From Candidatus Methylophosphatis roskildensis (lineage in GTDB: Bacteria; Pseudomonadota; Gammaproteobacteria; Burkholderiales; Rhodocyclaceae), in NCBI GenBank assembly GCA_016708905.1, contig JADJEV010000005.1, positions 877,586 to 941,585 on the forward strand: a stretch of DNA of 64,000 nucleotides, written 5' to 3'. Positions 7,507-17,383 of the stretch are shown here, in pieces. Within the stretch, counting starts at the first letter, position 1, and each line of letters begins with the position of its first letter. A program made the translations under genes and the position numbers. The notes beneath the pieces were generated by a model. The model saw nothing but the letters and a program-made list of their open reading frames with translations. It was not told the origin of the DNA and ran no database searches.

Positions 7507-8493
7507 TCAGCCCTGCAGACCCTTCATGCCCTCGGGCGGATAGCGCTCGCCCTGCACGGCACCCGGGGCGAACAGGCTGTCGAGAGTGGCAATGTCTTCG
7601 ACGCGAAGAACAATATCGGCAGCGGCGACGTTCTCGTCGAGATATCGCACCCGCCGCGTGCCGGGGATCGGGATCACGTGCGGGTGTTTGGCGAGCGGCC
7701 AGGCCAGCGCGATCTGTGCCGCGGTCGCACCGCGCGCGGCGGCAAATTCGGTCAGCGCGGCGGCGAGCTTGCGGTTGGCGGCCAGTGCCTCGCCCTGGAA
7801 GCGCGGATTGATGCGCCGGAAGTCGTCCGGCGCCAGGTCGTCGGCCGAGCCGAACGCACCGGTCAGTAACGCCCGCCCGAGCGGGCTGTAGGCGACGAAA
7901 CTGGTGCCCAGTTCGCGGCAGGCCTCGAGCATGCCGGCCTCGGGGTCGCGCGTCCACAGCGAGTATTCGCTTTGCACCGCGGCGATCGGATGCACCGCCG
8001 TGGCCCGCCGCAGGGTGTCCACCGACACCTCGGACAAGCCGAGCCAGCGCACCTTGCCGGCGCGCACCAGTCCGGCCATCGCGCCGATCAGCTCTTCGAT
8101 CGGCACCTCCGGGTTGCGCCGGTGGCAGTAATAGAGATCGATGCGCTCGACACCCAGCCGCGCCATCGAGGCATCGCACGCACGGCGGACGTAGTCGGGC
8201 GAGTTGTCGATGCGCCGCGCATACTTGCCGGGTTCGCGCACGATGCCGAACTTGGTCGCCACGATCGGCCGTTCGGGCCGGCCGGCGAGGAAGCTGCCGA
8301 GCAACTGTTCGTTGTGGCCGGCACCGTACATGTCGGCGGTATCGAAGAAGTCGATGCCGCGATCGAGCGCCGCGGCGAGGGTTTCGAGCGACTGGGCATC
8401 GTCGTGCGCGCCATAGAACTCGGACATACCCATACAGCCCAGGCCGAGCGCGGAGACAGACTGGCCAGTGGAACCGAGATCGCGTCGTTGCAT
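7507..8493 (-). CDS. Aldo/keto reductase
   Basis: This 328-residue NADPH-dependent oxidoreductase begins MQRRDLGSTGQSVSALGLGC. It has the AKR catalytic tetrad in recognisable places: Asp and Tyr in FFDTADMYGAG, Lys in VATKFG and His in YYCHRRNP. The cofactor-binding end is visible as IPIPGTRRVRYLDENVAA. Length and order match the YajO/YakC/AKR13-like groups; the physiological aldehyde or ketone is unknown. The ATG at 8493 is preferred because GGGAG lies eight bases upstream, while an ATG thirteen codons earlier has none. Bases 7328-7506 before it hold nothing recognisable. Confidence 0.9.
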   Translation of the reverse strand: MQRRDLGSTGQSVSALGLGCMGMSEFYGAHDDAQSLETLAAALDRGIDFFDTADMYGAGHNEQLLGSFLAGRPERPIVATKFGIVREPGKYARRIDNSPDYVRRACDASMARLGVERIDLYYCHRRNPEVPIEELIGAMAGLVRAGKVRWLGLSEVSVDTLRRATAVHPIAAVQSEYSLWTRDPEAGMLEACRELGTSFVAYSPLGRALLTGAFGSADDLAPDDFRRINPRFQGEALAANRKLAAALTEFAAARGATAAQIALAWPLAKHPHVIPIPGTRRVRYLDENVAAADIVLRVEDIATLDSLFAPGAVQGERYPPEGMKGLQG

Positions 8494-8661
8494 AGGATTT
8501 CTCCCGAAGTGTTCACCCGATCGATCAGGCAACTATACGCGCCCCGATGCCGGTCCGGCCTGGGCGAAAAACGTCGGCGCAATGCGACGCACCTCGACCC
8601 ATCTGGCGTTGTACACTCCGCCAAGCGTCAGGAGACCGACACCACGATGAAGCGCGATGCG

Positions 8662-8790
8662 CCGGCCTGCAAGCCGCGCCGAATGGACTTCCTGGCTGGC
8701 CCTGCCCTGCGGGCCAATATCCATCGGCCTTCCACGGGATGCCAGCCGTAGACCGCGTTTCCATGCGCCTCACAGCCGGCCGCCAAGCTG
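8662..8790. repeat. Dispersed CATGGAATGGC repeat, copy C (long form)
   Basis: This long copy runs from GCCTGCAAGCCGCGCCGAAT through CCAATATCCATCGG to TTTCCATGCGCCTCACAGCC. It has imperfect inverted pairing between the two ends and combines degenerate forms of both end motifs seen in copies B and D. It occupies most of the 337-base gap between the aldo/keto reductase and the pRiA4b-like gene. No other feature is visible in that gap. Confidence 0.5.
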
Positions 8791-8830
8791 CGGCGCTTCT
8801 CGAATATTGTGAACGATAGCGAGGACCAAA

Positions 8831-9418
8831 ATGGCCGACCCTGTCCGTCTGCAGTTGAAGATCACGCTCGAACACGTCGAGCCCGCCGTGTGGCGGCGCG
8901 TGGTGGTCAGCGATTCGCTCACGTTCCTGCAATTGCACGACGTCATCCAGCGCGCGATGGGTTGGGAGGATTGCCACATGCACGAATTCGAACTTGCGGG
9001 TCCGCGCATTCGAATCGGCACCGACGAGCCGGACGGGTTCATGGATTTCGGCGACAGGGAACCGTGTCTGCCCGAGCGCAAGACGCGCCTGGCCGATGTG
9101 CTCGCCGGCAAGCGCAAGCTGCGCTACTGGTACGACTTCGGCGACGACTGGTGGCATACGATCGCCATCGAGAAGCGGCTGCCGGCAGATTCCGCCGCGG
9201 TGCCTGCCGAATTGATCGCGGGCGAGAACGCCTGCCCGCCGGAAGACTGCGGTGGCCCGTGGGGTTACGAAGAGATGCTCGCCGCCGCGGCCGACCCGGC
9301 CCATCCCGAACACGGCGAGATTCGCGATTGGCTCGGCGACGAATTCGACCCGACCGCCTTCGACCTGCCGCGACACGCCAAGGCGGTCGCCAGTTCGGTC
9401 AGGAAACGGCGCCGCTAG
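8831..9418 (+). CDS. Plasmid pRiA4b ORF-3-like protein
   Basis: This 195-residue protein has the features of the pRiA4b ORF-3 (IS1096 TnpR-like) family: VRLQLKITLEHVEPAVWRRV at the start, FLQLHDVIQRAMGWEDCHMH, then YWYDFGDDWWHTI, and CPPEDCGGPWGYEEML with two conserved cysteines. The family occurs on plasmids, beside transposases and as lone chromosomal genes; its function is not established. It is not next to a transposase here but lies in a repeat-rich, TA-rich stretch. The ending RKRRR is basic. A plus-strand gene with start at a clear ATG; GAGGA lies about six bases upstream. Confidence 0.88.
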   Translation: MADPVRLQLKITLEHVEPAVWRRVVVSDSLTFLQLHDVIQRAMGWEDCHMHEFELAGPRIRIGTDEPDGFMDFGDREPCLPERKTRLADVLAGKRKLRYWYDFGDDWWHTIAIEKRLPADSAAVPAELIAGENACPPEDCGGPWGYEEMLAAAADPAHPEHGEIRDWLGDEFDPTAFDLPRHAKAVASSVRKRRR

Positions 9419-9421
9419 CTC

Positions 9422-9847
9422 TCAGGCCGACAGAAACGGATTCTCGATCCGCACGCCAGCGATATCCTGGCCGTGATTGAGGTCTTCGGTGAGCAGAATG
9501 GTGGCGCCGTTCTCGATGGCCGCCGCGAGGATCAGCGCGTCCCAGAACGCGAGCCGCGCGCTTTCGGCGAGTTCGATCGCCCGCAGCGTCGTCCCGAAGT
9601 CCGGCGCGAGACCGAGCCAGACGCTGTATTCGCGCACCACGGCGCGCGCCCAGCCGACACTCGTGCCGGGCAACTTGCGCACCGCATTGGCGAAAAACTC
9701 GTTGAGCACCTGAAGGCTCAACACCCCGCTCTCCTCGTTCCACAGCGCGCTGAGGCGCGCCGCCGCGATCTCGCTCTTCAAGCCGGCAGCCGAATCGAAG
9801 GCGTAGAGCAGGATATTGGTGTCGACGAAGGTGAGGCCCGGCGTCAT
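9422..9847 (-). CDS. vapC: PIN-domain toxin (VapC-like)
   Basis: This 141-residue protein is a PIN-fold ribonuclease toxin. Acidic active-site residues are visible as FVDTNILLYAFD at the start, LNEFF near residue 70, FWDALILAAA near residue 107 and LLTEDLNHG near residue 125, the usual four-acid set. It overlaps the upstream antitoxin by four bases (ATGA), so the two are translationally coupled. The ending AGVRIENPF is a common VapC C-terminus. Expected activity is Mg2+-dependent RNA cleavage, neutralised by the RHH partner; the RNA target is unknown. Confidence 0.9.
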   Translation of the reverse strand: MTPGLTFVDTNILLYAFDSAAGLKSEIAAARLSALWNEESGVLSLQVLNEFFANAVRKLPGTSVGWARAVVREYSVWLGLAPDFGTTLRAIELAESARLAFWDALILAAAIENGATILLTEDLNHGQDIAGVRIENPFLSA

Positions 9848-10110
9848 TCCGCCGCGTCCCTCTCGCCCGCGTCCTTGCCGCGCCGGTAAAGCACTTCGCG
9901 CGGAATCGGCTGACCGCCCAGATTCATCCTGGCGTTTTCCATCAGATCGAGGGCGGCGCGCCTGGCGCGCTCGTAGTCGCGCTCGCGCCGCACCTTGGTC
10001 TCGAGTTCGTCCGCCAGCAGGCGGCTGACACTGGTGTTGCGCTGCGCGGCCAGCACCTTGGCCTCGCGCAACAGCTCGGTGTCGACCGAGATGGTGATGT
10101 TCTGCTTCAT
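9844..10110 (-). CDS. vapB: Ribbon-helix-helix antitoxin
   Basis: This 88-residue protein starts MKQNITISVDTELLREAKVL, a ribbon-helix-helix DNA-binding strand and first helix, followed by AAQRNTSVSRLLADELETKV. The C-terminal part (ENARMNLGGQPIPREVLYRR) is the probable toxin-binding extension. It is first in a two-gene operon with the PIN toxin. A perfect CACGTA-TGT-TACGTG palindrome lies 63 bases upstream of its start and is a likely autoregulatory site. Confidence 0.88.
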   Translation of the reverse strand: MKQNITISVDTELLREAKVLAAQRNTSVSRLLADELETKVRRERDYERARRAALDLMENARMNLGGQPIPREVLYRRGKDAGERDAAE

Positions 10111-10172
10111 GGCGGTCTCCGGTTGCGAGCCATGTGTCGATCACACGCCGATGACACGTCGTTGGCGTGTTG

Positions 10173-10187
10173 CACGTATGTTACGTG
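10173..10187. promoter_or_regulatory. Palindromic operator candidate upstream of the RHH/PIN pair
   Basis: A perfect palindrome CACGTA-TGT-TACGTG lies between the divergent antitoxin gene and yebC. RHH antitoxins bind short symmetric sites, so this is the natural operator candidate. It could also affect yebC, which starts 65 bases to the right. Confidence 0.55.
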
Positions 10188-10251
10188 ATGCGACGCCGGT
10201 GGTACACTGTCCCCCTTGGCTTGTGGCCTCATATTTTCGGGAGCACGACGC

Positions 10252-10977
10252 ATGGCCGGTCATTCCAAATGGGCCAACATCCAGCACCGCAAGGGCCGCC
10301 AGGACGCTAAGCGCGGCAAGGTTTTCACCCGCGTGATCAAGGAGATCACGGTGGCCGCCAGGATGGGCGGCGGCGACCCGCGAGACAATCCGCGCCTGCG
10401 CCTGGCGATGGACAAGGCGCGCGAAGCCAACATGCCGAAGGACACGGTGGACAACGCGATCAAGCGCGGCACCGGCCAGCTCGACGGCGCCAGCTACGAG
10501 GAAATCCGCTACGAGGGCTACGGCATCGCGGGTGCGGCGGTGATCGTCGATTGTCTGACCGACAATCGGGTGCGCACCGTCGCCGAAGTGCGCCATGCCT
10601 TCACCAAGTACGGTGGCAACCTCGGCACCGACGGCTCGGTCGCCTTCATGTTCAAGCATTGCGGCCAGTTGCTCTACGCGCCCGGCACCGCCGAAGACAA
10701 GCTGATGGACGCCGCGATCGAAGCCGGCGCCGAGGACGTGATCGCCAATGACGACGGCTCGATCGAGGTGCTCACCGCGCCCAACGACTTCGTCGGCGTC
10801 AAGGAGGCGCTCGAGACCGCCGGATTCAAGGCCGAGCTCGCCGAAGTCGCGATGAAGCCACTCAACGAAACGCCGCTCGCCGGCGACGACGCGGCCAAGA
10901 TGCAGAAGCTGCTCGACGCGATCGAAGCACTCGACGACGTGCAGGACGTTTACACCTCGGCGCTGATCGACGAGTAG
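10252..10977 (+). CDS. yebC: YebC/PmpR-family regulator
   Basis: This 241-residue protein begins with the canonical MAGHSKWANIQHRKGRQDAK and continues KVFTRVIKEITVAARMGGGD, which identifies the YebC/TACO1 family. Members have been described as DNA-binding regulators and, more recently, as translation factors that relieve stalling at poly-proline stretches. The ATG at 10252 is chosen over an upstream in-frame one because MAGHSKW is the invariant start; a GGGAG lies nine bases before it. In many proteobacteria yebC precedes ruvC, as here with ybjQ between. Confidence 0.96.
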   Translation: MAGHSKWANIQHRKGRQDAKRGKVFTRVIKEITVAARMGGGDPRDNPRLRLAMDKAREANMPKDTVDNAIKRGTGQLDGASYEEIRYEGYGIAGAAVIVDCLTDNRVRTVAEVRHAFTKYGGNLGTDGSVAFMFKHCGQLLYAPGTAEDKLMDAAIEAGAEDVIANDDGSIEVLTAPNDFVGVKEALETAGFKAELAEVAMKPLNETPLAGDDAAKMQKLLDAIEALDDVQDVYTSALIDE

Positions 10978-11039
10978 GCCGGACGCCGACTGCCAGCGCG
11001 ACGCGCCCCGCCCGCGCCCTCACCGACCTGGAGACCGCC

Positions 11040-11360
11040 ATGCTGATGACAACCACCCCGACCGTCGAAGGCAAGACCATCCGCAGCTACCACGGCGTGG
11101 TCACCGGCGAGGCAATCATCGGTGCCAACTTCATCAAGGACATGTTCGCCTCGATCCGCGACATCGTCGGCGGACGCGCCGGCAGTTACGAGAAGACGCT
11201 GCGCAGCGCACGCGAAACCGCCTTCGCCGAGATGGGCGAGGCGGCGCGCGGCCTGGGCGCCAACGCGGTGGTCGGCATCGATCTCGACTACGAGGTGCTG
11301 GGCGAGTCCAACGGCATGCTGATGGTCGCGGTCAGCGGCACCGCGGTCACGCTCGCTTGA
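11040..11360 (+). CDS. YbjQ/UPF0145 family protein
   Basis: This 106-residue protein matches the YbjQ (UPF0145, putative heavy-metal-binding) family: MLMTTTPTVEGKTIRSYHGV at the start, VTGEAIIGANFIKDMFASIR in the middle and GANAVVGIDLDYEVL near the end. Members form ring-like oligomers; function is unproven. A GGAG lies seven bases before the ATG. Its stop overlaps the TTG start of ruvC, so it appears to be translated in the same operon as the Holliday junction genes. Confidence 0.9.
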   Translation: MLMTTTPTVEGKTIRSYHGVVTGEAIIGANFIKDMFASIRDIVGGRAGSYEKTLRSARETAFAEMGEAARGLGANAVVGIDLDYEVLGESNGMLMVAVSGTAVTLA

Positions 11361-11890
11361 GCGAGGCGGTTCGCATACTCGGCATCGACCCCGGCCTGCG
11401 GGTGACCGGCTTCGGCCTGCTGACCCGGGCCGGCAATCAGCTCGGCTATGTCGGCAGCGGCTGCATCAGGACCGACGAAGCCGAATCCCTGCCGGAGCGT
11501 CTGCGCAGCATCCTCGACGGTCTGCGCGAAGTGATCGCGACTCACCAGCCGACCCAGGTGGCGGTGGAAAAGGTATTCGTCAACGTCAATCCGCAATCGA
11601 CGTTGCTGCTCGGCCAGGCGCGCGGTGCGGCGATCTGCGCCGCGGTGCTGTGCCGCCTGCCGGTGGCCGAGTACACCGCGCTGCAGGTCAAGCAGGCGGT
11701 GGTCGGCAACGGCCACGCCGACAAGCAGCAGGTCCAGCACATGGTGCGCCGCCTGCTCGCGCTGCCGGGCGAGCCGAGTGCCGACGCGGCCGACGCGCTG
11801 GCCTGCGCAATCTGCCATGCGCACGGCGGACAGGGGCTGGGCGGACTGGCCACCGCCGGTTATCGCGTGCGCAACGGCCGGCTGGTTTAG
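11357..11890 (+). CDS. ruvC: Holliday junction endonuclease RuvC
   Basis: This 177-residue resolvase cuts Holliday junctions symmetrically. Its acidic catalytic residues are in ILGIDPGLRVTGFG near residue 10, VAVEKVFVNVNPQ near residue 70 and SADAADALACAICHAH near residue 145. It starts at TTG (11357), four bases overlapping the ybjQ stop; no ATG exists at the right distance. RuvC works with RuvAB, whose genes follow at 13.5 and 15.8 kb, separated by four unrelated genes. Length is normal. Confidence 0.96.
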   Translation: MSEAVRILGIDPGLRVTGFGLLTRAGNQLGYVGSGCIRTDEAESLPERLRSILDGLREVIATHQPTQVAVEKVFVNVNPQSTLLLGQARGAAICAAVLCRLPVAEYTALQVKQAVVGNGHADKQQVQHMVRRLLALPGEPSADAADALACAICHAHGGQGLGGLATAGYRVRNGRLV

Positions 11891-11897
11891 GCCCACC

Positions 11898-12839
11898 ATG
11901 TCGCCGGCCGAACCGACGCTCGCCTCGCTGCCCAATCCGCTGCTGCGCTACCTGGCGGCGACGCGGCCGGCATTCCTGCCCGTCACGCTGGTCGGTTGCC
12001 TGCTCGGGCTGTCCGTCGCCCACGCCTCTGGCGTGCCGGTATCGGTGACGACAGCGTTCATGACGGTGCTGTTCGCCCTGATCGCCCATGCCGGCGCCAA
12101 TGTGATCAACGACTACTACGACGCGGAAAGCGGCTGTGACGCTGCCAACGACAGCCGCGTGTTCCCGTTCACCGGCGGCAGCCGCTTCATCCAGAACGGC
12201 GTGCTGACCCCGCGCGAGACCGCCCTTTTCGGCTACGGCCTGCTCGCCTCGGTGGTGCCGGCCGGACTCTGGCTGACGCTGCATTCGGCGCCGGGTCTGA
12301 TCGTCATCGGCCTAGCCGGCCTGCTGCTGGGCTGGGCGTACTCGGCACCGCCGCTCGAGCTGGTCAGCCGCGGCCTCGGCGAACCGGCGGTCGCCGCAAG
12401 CTGGCTGGCAGTCGTCGTCGGTGCGGATTTCGTGCAGCGCGGCGCGTTCTCGTGGACGCCGCTGCTGTTCGCCATGCCGTTCGCGTTGCTGGTGGCGAAC
12501 CTGCTTTTCATCAACCAGTTTCCCGATGCCGCAGCCGACGCGCTGGCCGGCAAGCGCACCCTGGTCGTGCGCGCCGGACCGCAGGAGGCGCGCTGGTTCT
12601 ACCTGGCGATCTGCAGCTTCGCCTACGGCTGGCTGCTGTTCCTGATCGAGCGGCAGAACCTGCCCGGCGCTTTCGCTGTCGCCGCTGTGCCGGTGCTGCT
12701 GTCGCTGCGCGCCTGGCGCCAACTGCTGCTGCACGCCACCGACCCGCCGCAGCTTGCCGGCGCGATCAGGCTCACGATTGCAGCGGCTCTGGCGCACGGC
12801 GTGCTGCTCGCCGGCGTGTTGCTGAGCGGGGCGCACTGA
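11898..12839 (+). CDS. UbiA-superfamily prenyltransferase (MenA-like)
   Basis: This 313-residue polytopic membrane protein has both Asp-rich motifs of the UbiA superfamily: NDYYDAESGCDAAND near residue 73 and INQFPDAAADALAGKRTL near residue 205, which bind the prenyl diphosphate through Mg2+. The first motif most resembles MenA (1,4-dihydroxy-2-naphthoate prenyltransferase). Because no other men genes are nearby and betaproteobacteria usually rely on ubiquinone, the acceptor may be something else. About eight transmembrane spans are visible. It starts eight bases after ruvC and is probably cotranscribed. Confidence 0.82.
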   Translation: MSPAEPTLASLPNPLLRYLAATRPAFLPVTLVGCLLGLSVAHASGVPVSVTTAFMTVLFALIAHAGANVINDYYDAESGCDAANDSRVFPFTGGSRFIQNGVLTPRETALFGYGLLASVVPAGLWLTLHSAPGLIVIGLAGLLLGWAYSAPPLELVSRGLGEPAVAASWLAVVVGADFVQRGAFSWTPLLFAMPFALLVANLLFINQFPDAAADALAGKRTLVVRAGPQEARWFYLAICSFAYGWLLFLIERQNLPGAFAVAAVPVLLSLRAWRQLLLHATDPPQLAGAIRLTIAAALAHGVLLAGVLLSGAH

Positions 12840-12845
12840 ACCGCC

Positions 12846-13535
12846 ATGCCACTGAGTCGCGCGCCCGCCGCCGTGCTGTTCGACATGGACGGTCTGCTGC
12901 TCGACAGCGAGCGCGTCGCCCTGGCCATCATGTCGGCATGCGCGGCCGAACTCGGCCTGGTCTGGAATCACGAAGTCGGCCTGCGCATCATCGGCCGCAG
13001 CGTCGTCGATTCCGGCCGGATATTGCGCGAACATTATGGCGACGACGCCCGCCTCGACGCGCTGCCGGGGGCGTTTCGCACGCGCTACGACCGCCACATC
13101 GACGATCACGCGATCCCGCTCAAGCCCGGCGTGATGCAACTGCTCGATCTGCTCGATGCGCACGGCATAGCGCGCGCGGTGGCGACCTCGACCCAGCGCG
13201 AGCGGGCCGCCCGAAAGCTCGAACGCAACGGCCTGCTGCCCCGCTTCGACGCGCTGGTCGGCGGCGACGACGTCCAGCAAGGCAAACCGGCGCCCGACAT
13301 CTTCCTCGCGGCGGCGCGCGCGCTCGGCGTCGCACCGGCACGCTGCCTGGTACTCGAGGATTCCAACGCCGGTGCCCGCGCCGGGCTCGCGGCCGAGATG
13401 GCCGTCGTGTTGGTGCCCGACCTGCTCGAGCCGGATGCGGCAGTGATCGCCCTCGGCGCGCATTGCCAGCCGAGCCTGCTCGAGGTCGCCGACCAGCTGC
13501 ACGCGCTGTTCGATCGCGAGAGTGTCCGCTCATGA
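12846..13535 (+). CDS. HAD-family phosphatase (beta-phosphoglucomutase-like)
   Basis: This 229-residue protein is a HAD subfamily IA hydrolase. Motif I is FDMDGLLLDSE near residue 12 (nucleophile Asp), motif II is the TSTQRE region near residue 115, and motifs III/IV are GKPAPDIFLAAA and VLEDSNAGARAG near residues 150-175. The helical cap between motifs I and II matches the beta-phosphoglucomutase/YcjU-type phosphatases. The substrate is not known. The stop overlaps the ruvA start by four bases (ATGA), which couples a metabolic-type phosphatase to DNA repair translation. Confidence 0.88.
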   Translation: MPLSRAPAAVLFDMDGLLLDSERVALAIMSACAAELGLVWNHEVGLRIIGRSVVDSGRILREHYGDDARLDALPGAFRTRYDRHIDDHAIPLKPGVMQLLDLLDAHGIARAVATSTQRERAARKLERNGLLPRFDALVGGDDVQQGKPAPDIFLAAARALGVAPARCLVLEDSNAGARAGLAAEMAVVLVPDLLEPDAAVIALGAHCQPSLLEVADQLHALFDRESVRS

Positions 13536-14110
13536 TCGGCCGCCTGACCGGCACCCTGCTGGAGAAGAATCCGCCCCAGATCACGCTCGACGTGCAGGGC
13601 GTCGGCTACGAACTCGAAGTGCCGATGAGCACCTTCTACAACCTGCCCGATGCCGGCGGCAGGCTCTCGCTGTTCACCCACATGGTGGTGCGCGAGGACG
13701 GGCATTTCCTGTTCGGCTTCGGCAGCGAGGGCGAGCGTGCGGCGTTCCGGCAACTGATCCGGATCACTGGGGTCGGCCCGCGCATCGCGCTGGCCCTGCT
13801 CTCCGGCCTGTCGGTCGGCGAACTCGCCCAGGCGGTGGCGATGCAGGAGACCGGCCGCCTGACCCGGGTGCCGGGCATCGGCAAGAAGACCGCCGAGCGC
13901 CTGCTGCTCGAATTGCGCGACAAGCTGCCGCGAAGCGGCGCCATCGCCAGCGCCGCCGCCCCGCCGAGCGACACCGCGGACGTGCTCAACGCCCTGCTGG
14001 CGCTCGGCTACAGCGAGAAGGAAGCGCTGGCCGCGATCAAGCAACTGCCCGCCGATGCCGGCGTATCCGACGGCATCCGCGCCGCGCTCAAGCTGCTGTC
14101 GAAGGCTTAG
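13532..14110 (+). CDS. ruvA: Holliday junction branch migration protein RuvA
   Basis: This 192-residue protein begins MIGRLTGTLLEKNPPQITLD, the conserved OB-fold start. It has two helix-hairpin-helix motifs (ITGVGPRIALALLSG near residue 77 and VPGIGKKTAERLLLEL near residue 112) and a C-terminal RuvB-contacting domain (VLNALLALGYSEKEA). It binds the four-way junction as a tetramer and recruits RuvB. The start overlaps the HAD gene stop. Confidence 0.97.
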   Translation: MIGRLTGTLLEKNPPQITLDVQGVGYELEVPMSTFYNLPDAGGRLSLFTHMVVREDGHFLFGFGSEGERAAFRQLIRITGVGPRIALALLSGLSVGELAQAVAMQETGRLTRVPGIGKKTAERLLLELRDKLPRSGAIASAAAPPSDTADVLNALLALGYSEKEALAAIKQLPADAGVSDGIRAALKLLSKA

Positions 14111-14123
14111 TCAGCGGGCGCCG

Positions 14124-14618
14124 ATGTCCTCACACAAGCAGGGCTTCCTGCGCAATCTCTCGCTGTCGGCCAGCGCGATTCGACTGGGCATGAACCTTTG
14201 GCCGCCGTTCGTCGGCGCCGGCATCCATGTCGAATCGATCGCCGAGGATTTTCGCGCCGCGCGCGTGCGCCTGAAGCTGCGCTGGTACAACCGCAACTTC
14301 TTCGGCACCCATTTCGGCGGCTCGCTGTTCGCGATGACCGACCCGTTCTTCGCCATCCTCGTCATGCACAATCTCGAACGTGACTACCTGGTGTGGGACA
14401 AGTCATCCGGCATCCACTTCAAGGCGCCGGGCCGCAGCACGGTGTGGGCGAATTTCTCGATCACCCAGGCGCAGATCGACGACATCCAGGCGCACACCGC
14501 CAGCGGCGAGAAATACGAGCCCGGCTTCTCGGTCGATGTGGTCGATCACGGCGGCACGGTGGTCGCCACCATCGACAAGCAGCTCTACATCCGGCGCAAG
14601 CCGAAGCCGGCAGACTGA
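14124..14618 (+). CDS. DUF4442/hotdog-fold putative thioesterase
   Basis: This 164-residue protein has the DUF4442 (YiiD C-terminal-like) hotdog fold signature: RVRLKLRWYNRNFFGTHFGG, then SLFAMTDPFFAILVMHNL and VWDKSSGIHFKAPGRSTVWA. It may bind or hydrolyse an acyl-CoA-like molecule, as inferred from the fold only. It starts 13 bases after ruvA. A Shine-Dalgarno sequence is weak. It belongs to the string of unrelated small genes that separates ruvA and ruvB. Confidence 0.8.
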   Translation: MSSHKQGFLRNLSLSASAIRLGMNLWPPFVGAGIHVESIAEDFRAARVRLKLRWYNRNFFGTHFGGSLFAMTDPFFAILVMHNLERDYLVWDKSSGIHFKAPGRSTVWANFSITQAQIDDIQAHTASGEKYEPGFSVDVVDHGGTVVATIDKQLYIRRKPKPAD

Positions 14619-14674
14619 TCCAACCGCATCACGCGGGTGGGATACAATCCGCGCATCGCCTCCCCGTAAACCGC

Positions 14675-15759
14675 ATGGAACTCCACCAGAAACAGGTCGC
14701 GCAGATCGCGCTCGTTTCGCTGCTGCTGGCCGGCTGCCTGCTGGTGCTGCTGCCGTTTCTCGCGGCGATCCTGTTTGCCGGCGTCATCTGCATCACCACC
14801 TGGCCGATCTACTCGTGGCTGCGCATCAAGATGCGCGATCACGACTGGCTGTCGGCACTGGCGATGACGCTGCTGCTGATCCTCGTCGTACTGGTGCCGA
14901 TGATCGGCCTGACCGCCGGGCTGGCCGACGGCGTGGCGAAAGCGATCGACACCATCAGCCCGGCCTTCGAGCGCGGTCTGTTGCGCCATCCGCCGCAGTG
15001 GCTGTCGGCACTGCCGCTGGTCGGCGATTCGATCGACAGCTACTGGAAGACCCTGGTCGATAGCCGCGAGGAGCTCATGAATCTGGCGCGCCAGTTCTAC
15101 GAACCGGCGCGCAGGTTCGCCCTGCAGGTCGGGCGCCTGTTCGGGCAGGGCCTGCTGCAACTGACGCTGGTGATCTTCATCGCCTTCTTCCTGTATCGCG
15201 ACGGAGCCGCGATCATGCGCGCCTTGCGCATCGGCGCACAGCGCTTCGGCGGTGAGCTGGGCACCCAGATGGTCGACCTGTCGCAGAACACCGTGACCGG
15301 CGTGATGATCGGCATCGTCGGCACCGCCTTCGCCCAGGCGTTGATCGCGATGATCGGCTTCCTGATCGCCGGCGTGCCCGGCGCCGTACTGCTCGCCGCC
15401 GGCACCTTCTTCCTGTCGATGATTCCGATCGGCCCGCCGCTGCTGTGGGGGGGCGCCGCCTGGTGGCTGTACGATCAGGGTGAGACCGGCTGGGCCATCT
15501 TCATGGTGGTGTGGGGCGTGGCGGTGATCAGCAGCGTGGATAATTTCGTCAAGCCGATACTGATATCGCGCTCGGCCAGCCTGCCGATCCTGCTGATCGC
15601 GCTTGGCGTGTTCGGCGGCGCGCTGGCCTTCGGCTTCATCGGCATCTTTCTCGGCCCGACCCTGCTCGCGCTCGGCCTCGCGCTGGTGCAACGGTGGACC
15701 ACGAAGGAGGAATTGAAGGAAAAAGGGGCCCTGCAGATGCCGCTGGCCCAGATCGAGCC

Positions 15760-15763
<4 letters not shown>
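14675..15763 (+). CDS. AI-2E family (PerM/YdiK-like) permease
   Basis: This 362-residue inner-membrane protein belongs to the AI-2E transporter family. Features include two N-terminal spans at about 10-55, a soluble stretch with EELMNLARQFYEPARR, and a C-terminal bundle containing the family hallmark SVDNFVKPILISRSASLPIL near residue 290. Some relatives export autoinducer-2 or act as Na+/H+ antiporters; the cargo here is unknown. Its stop overlaps the ruvB start (ATGA), so it lies in the same operon. Confidence 0.88.
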
Positions 15764-16821
<1,058 letters not shown>

Positions 16822-16898
16822 GGCCGCGGCAATTGTCGCGAACGCGCGCCCCGGCGCATTGTCGACCGACAGTCCGGATCAAGCCTCGGAGTCCGCGA

Positions 16899-17342
16899 AT
16901 GCCCGTCGTCGTCCTCGCCTGCGTCGTACTCATCGCCCTGGCGACGGTGATTCACTACGAAGTGCTCGGCACGCTCAATGCGCGGCTGCCCGCGCTGGCG
17001 ATTCCCAGCCGCAGCAAGCTGCTGGTGGTGATCTTCGCGGCCCTGGTCGCGCACGGACTCGAGATCGGCCTCTACGGGGCGGCGCAGTTCGCGCTGATCA
17101 AGTACATGGCGGTCGGTACGCTGACCGGCGCAGCCGGCTTTTCGCTGATCAACTGCCTGTATTTCTCGGCCGAGACCTATTCGTCGCTCGGCTTCGGCGA
17201 CCTGACACCGACCGGACCGATACGCCTGCTCGCCGGCGTCGAGGCGCTCAACGGACTGCTGCTGATCGGCTGGTCGGCCTCCTACGCCTATATCGCGATG
17301 GAGCGCTTCTGGAATGCCGGAAGCGAAGATCGCCAAGCCTGA
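16899..17342 (+). CDS. Small two-pore-helix ion channel-like membrane protein
   Basis: This 147-residue protein has three or four hydrophobic segments (about 1-20, 45-65, 72-95, 110-135) and a pore-loop sequence ETYSSLGFGDLTPTGPIRLL that resembles the K+ selectivity filter region of two-TM channels. The usual TVGYGD is replaced by SLGFGD, so selectivity may differ. No cytosolic regulatory domain is present. The ATG at 16899 is preferred over a TTG 22 codons earlier. It stands downstream of ruvB with a 77-base gap and no obvious promoter. Confidence 0.75.
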   Translation: MPVVVLACVVLIALATVIHYEVLGTLNARLPALAIPSRSKLLVVIFAALVAHGLEIGLYGAAQFALIKYMAVGTLTGAAGFSLINCLYFSAETYSSLGFGDLTPTGPIRLLAGVEALNGLLLIGWSASYAYIAMERFWNAGSEDRQA

Positions 17343-17383
17343 GGCGCCGGCTTGCAGCGCTTCCCCAATGGCATACCTCCAGA

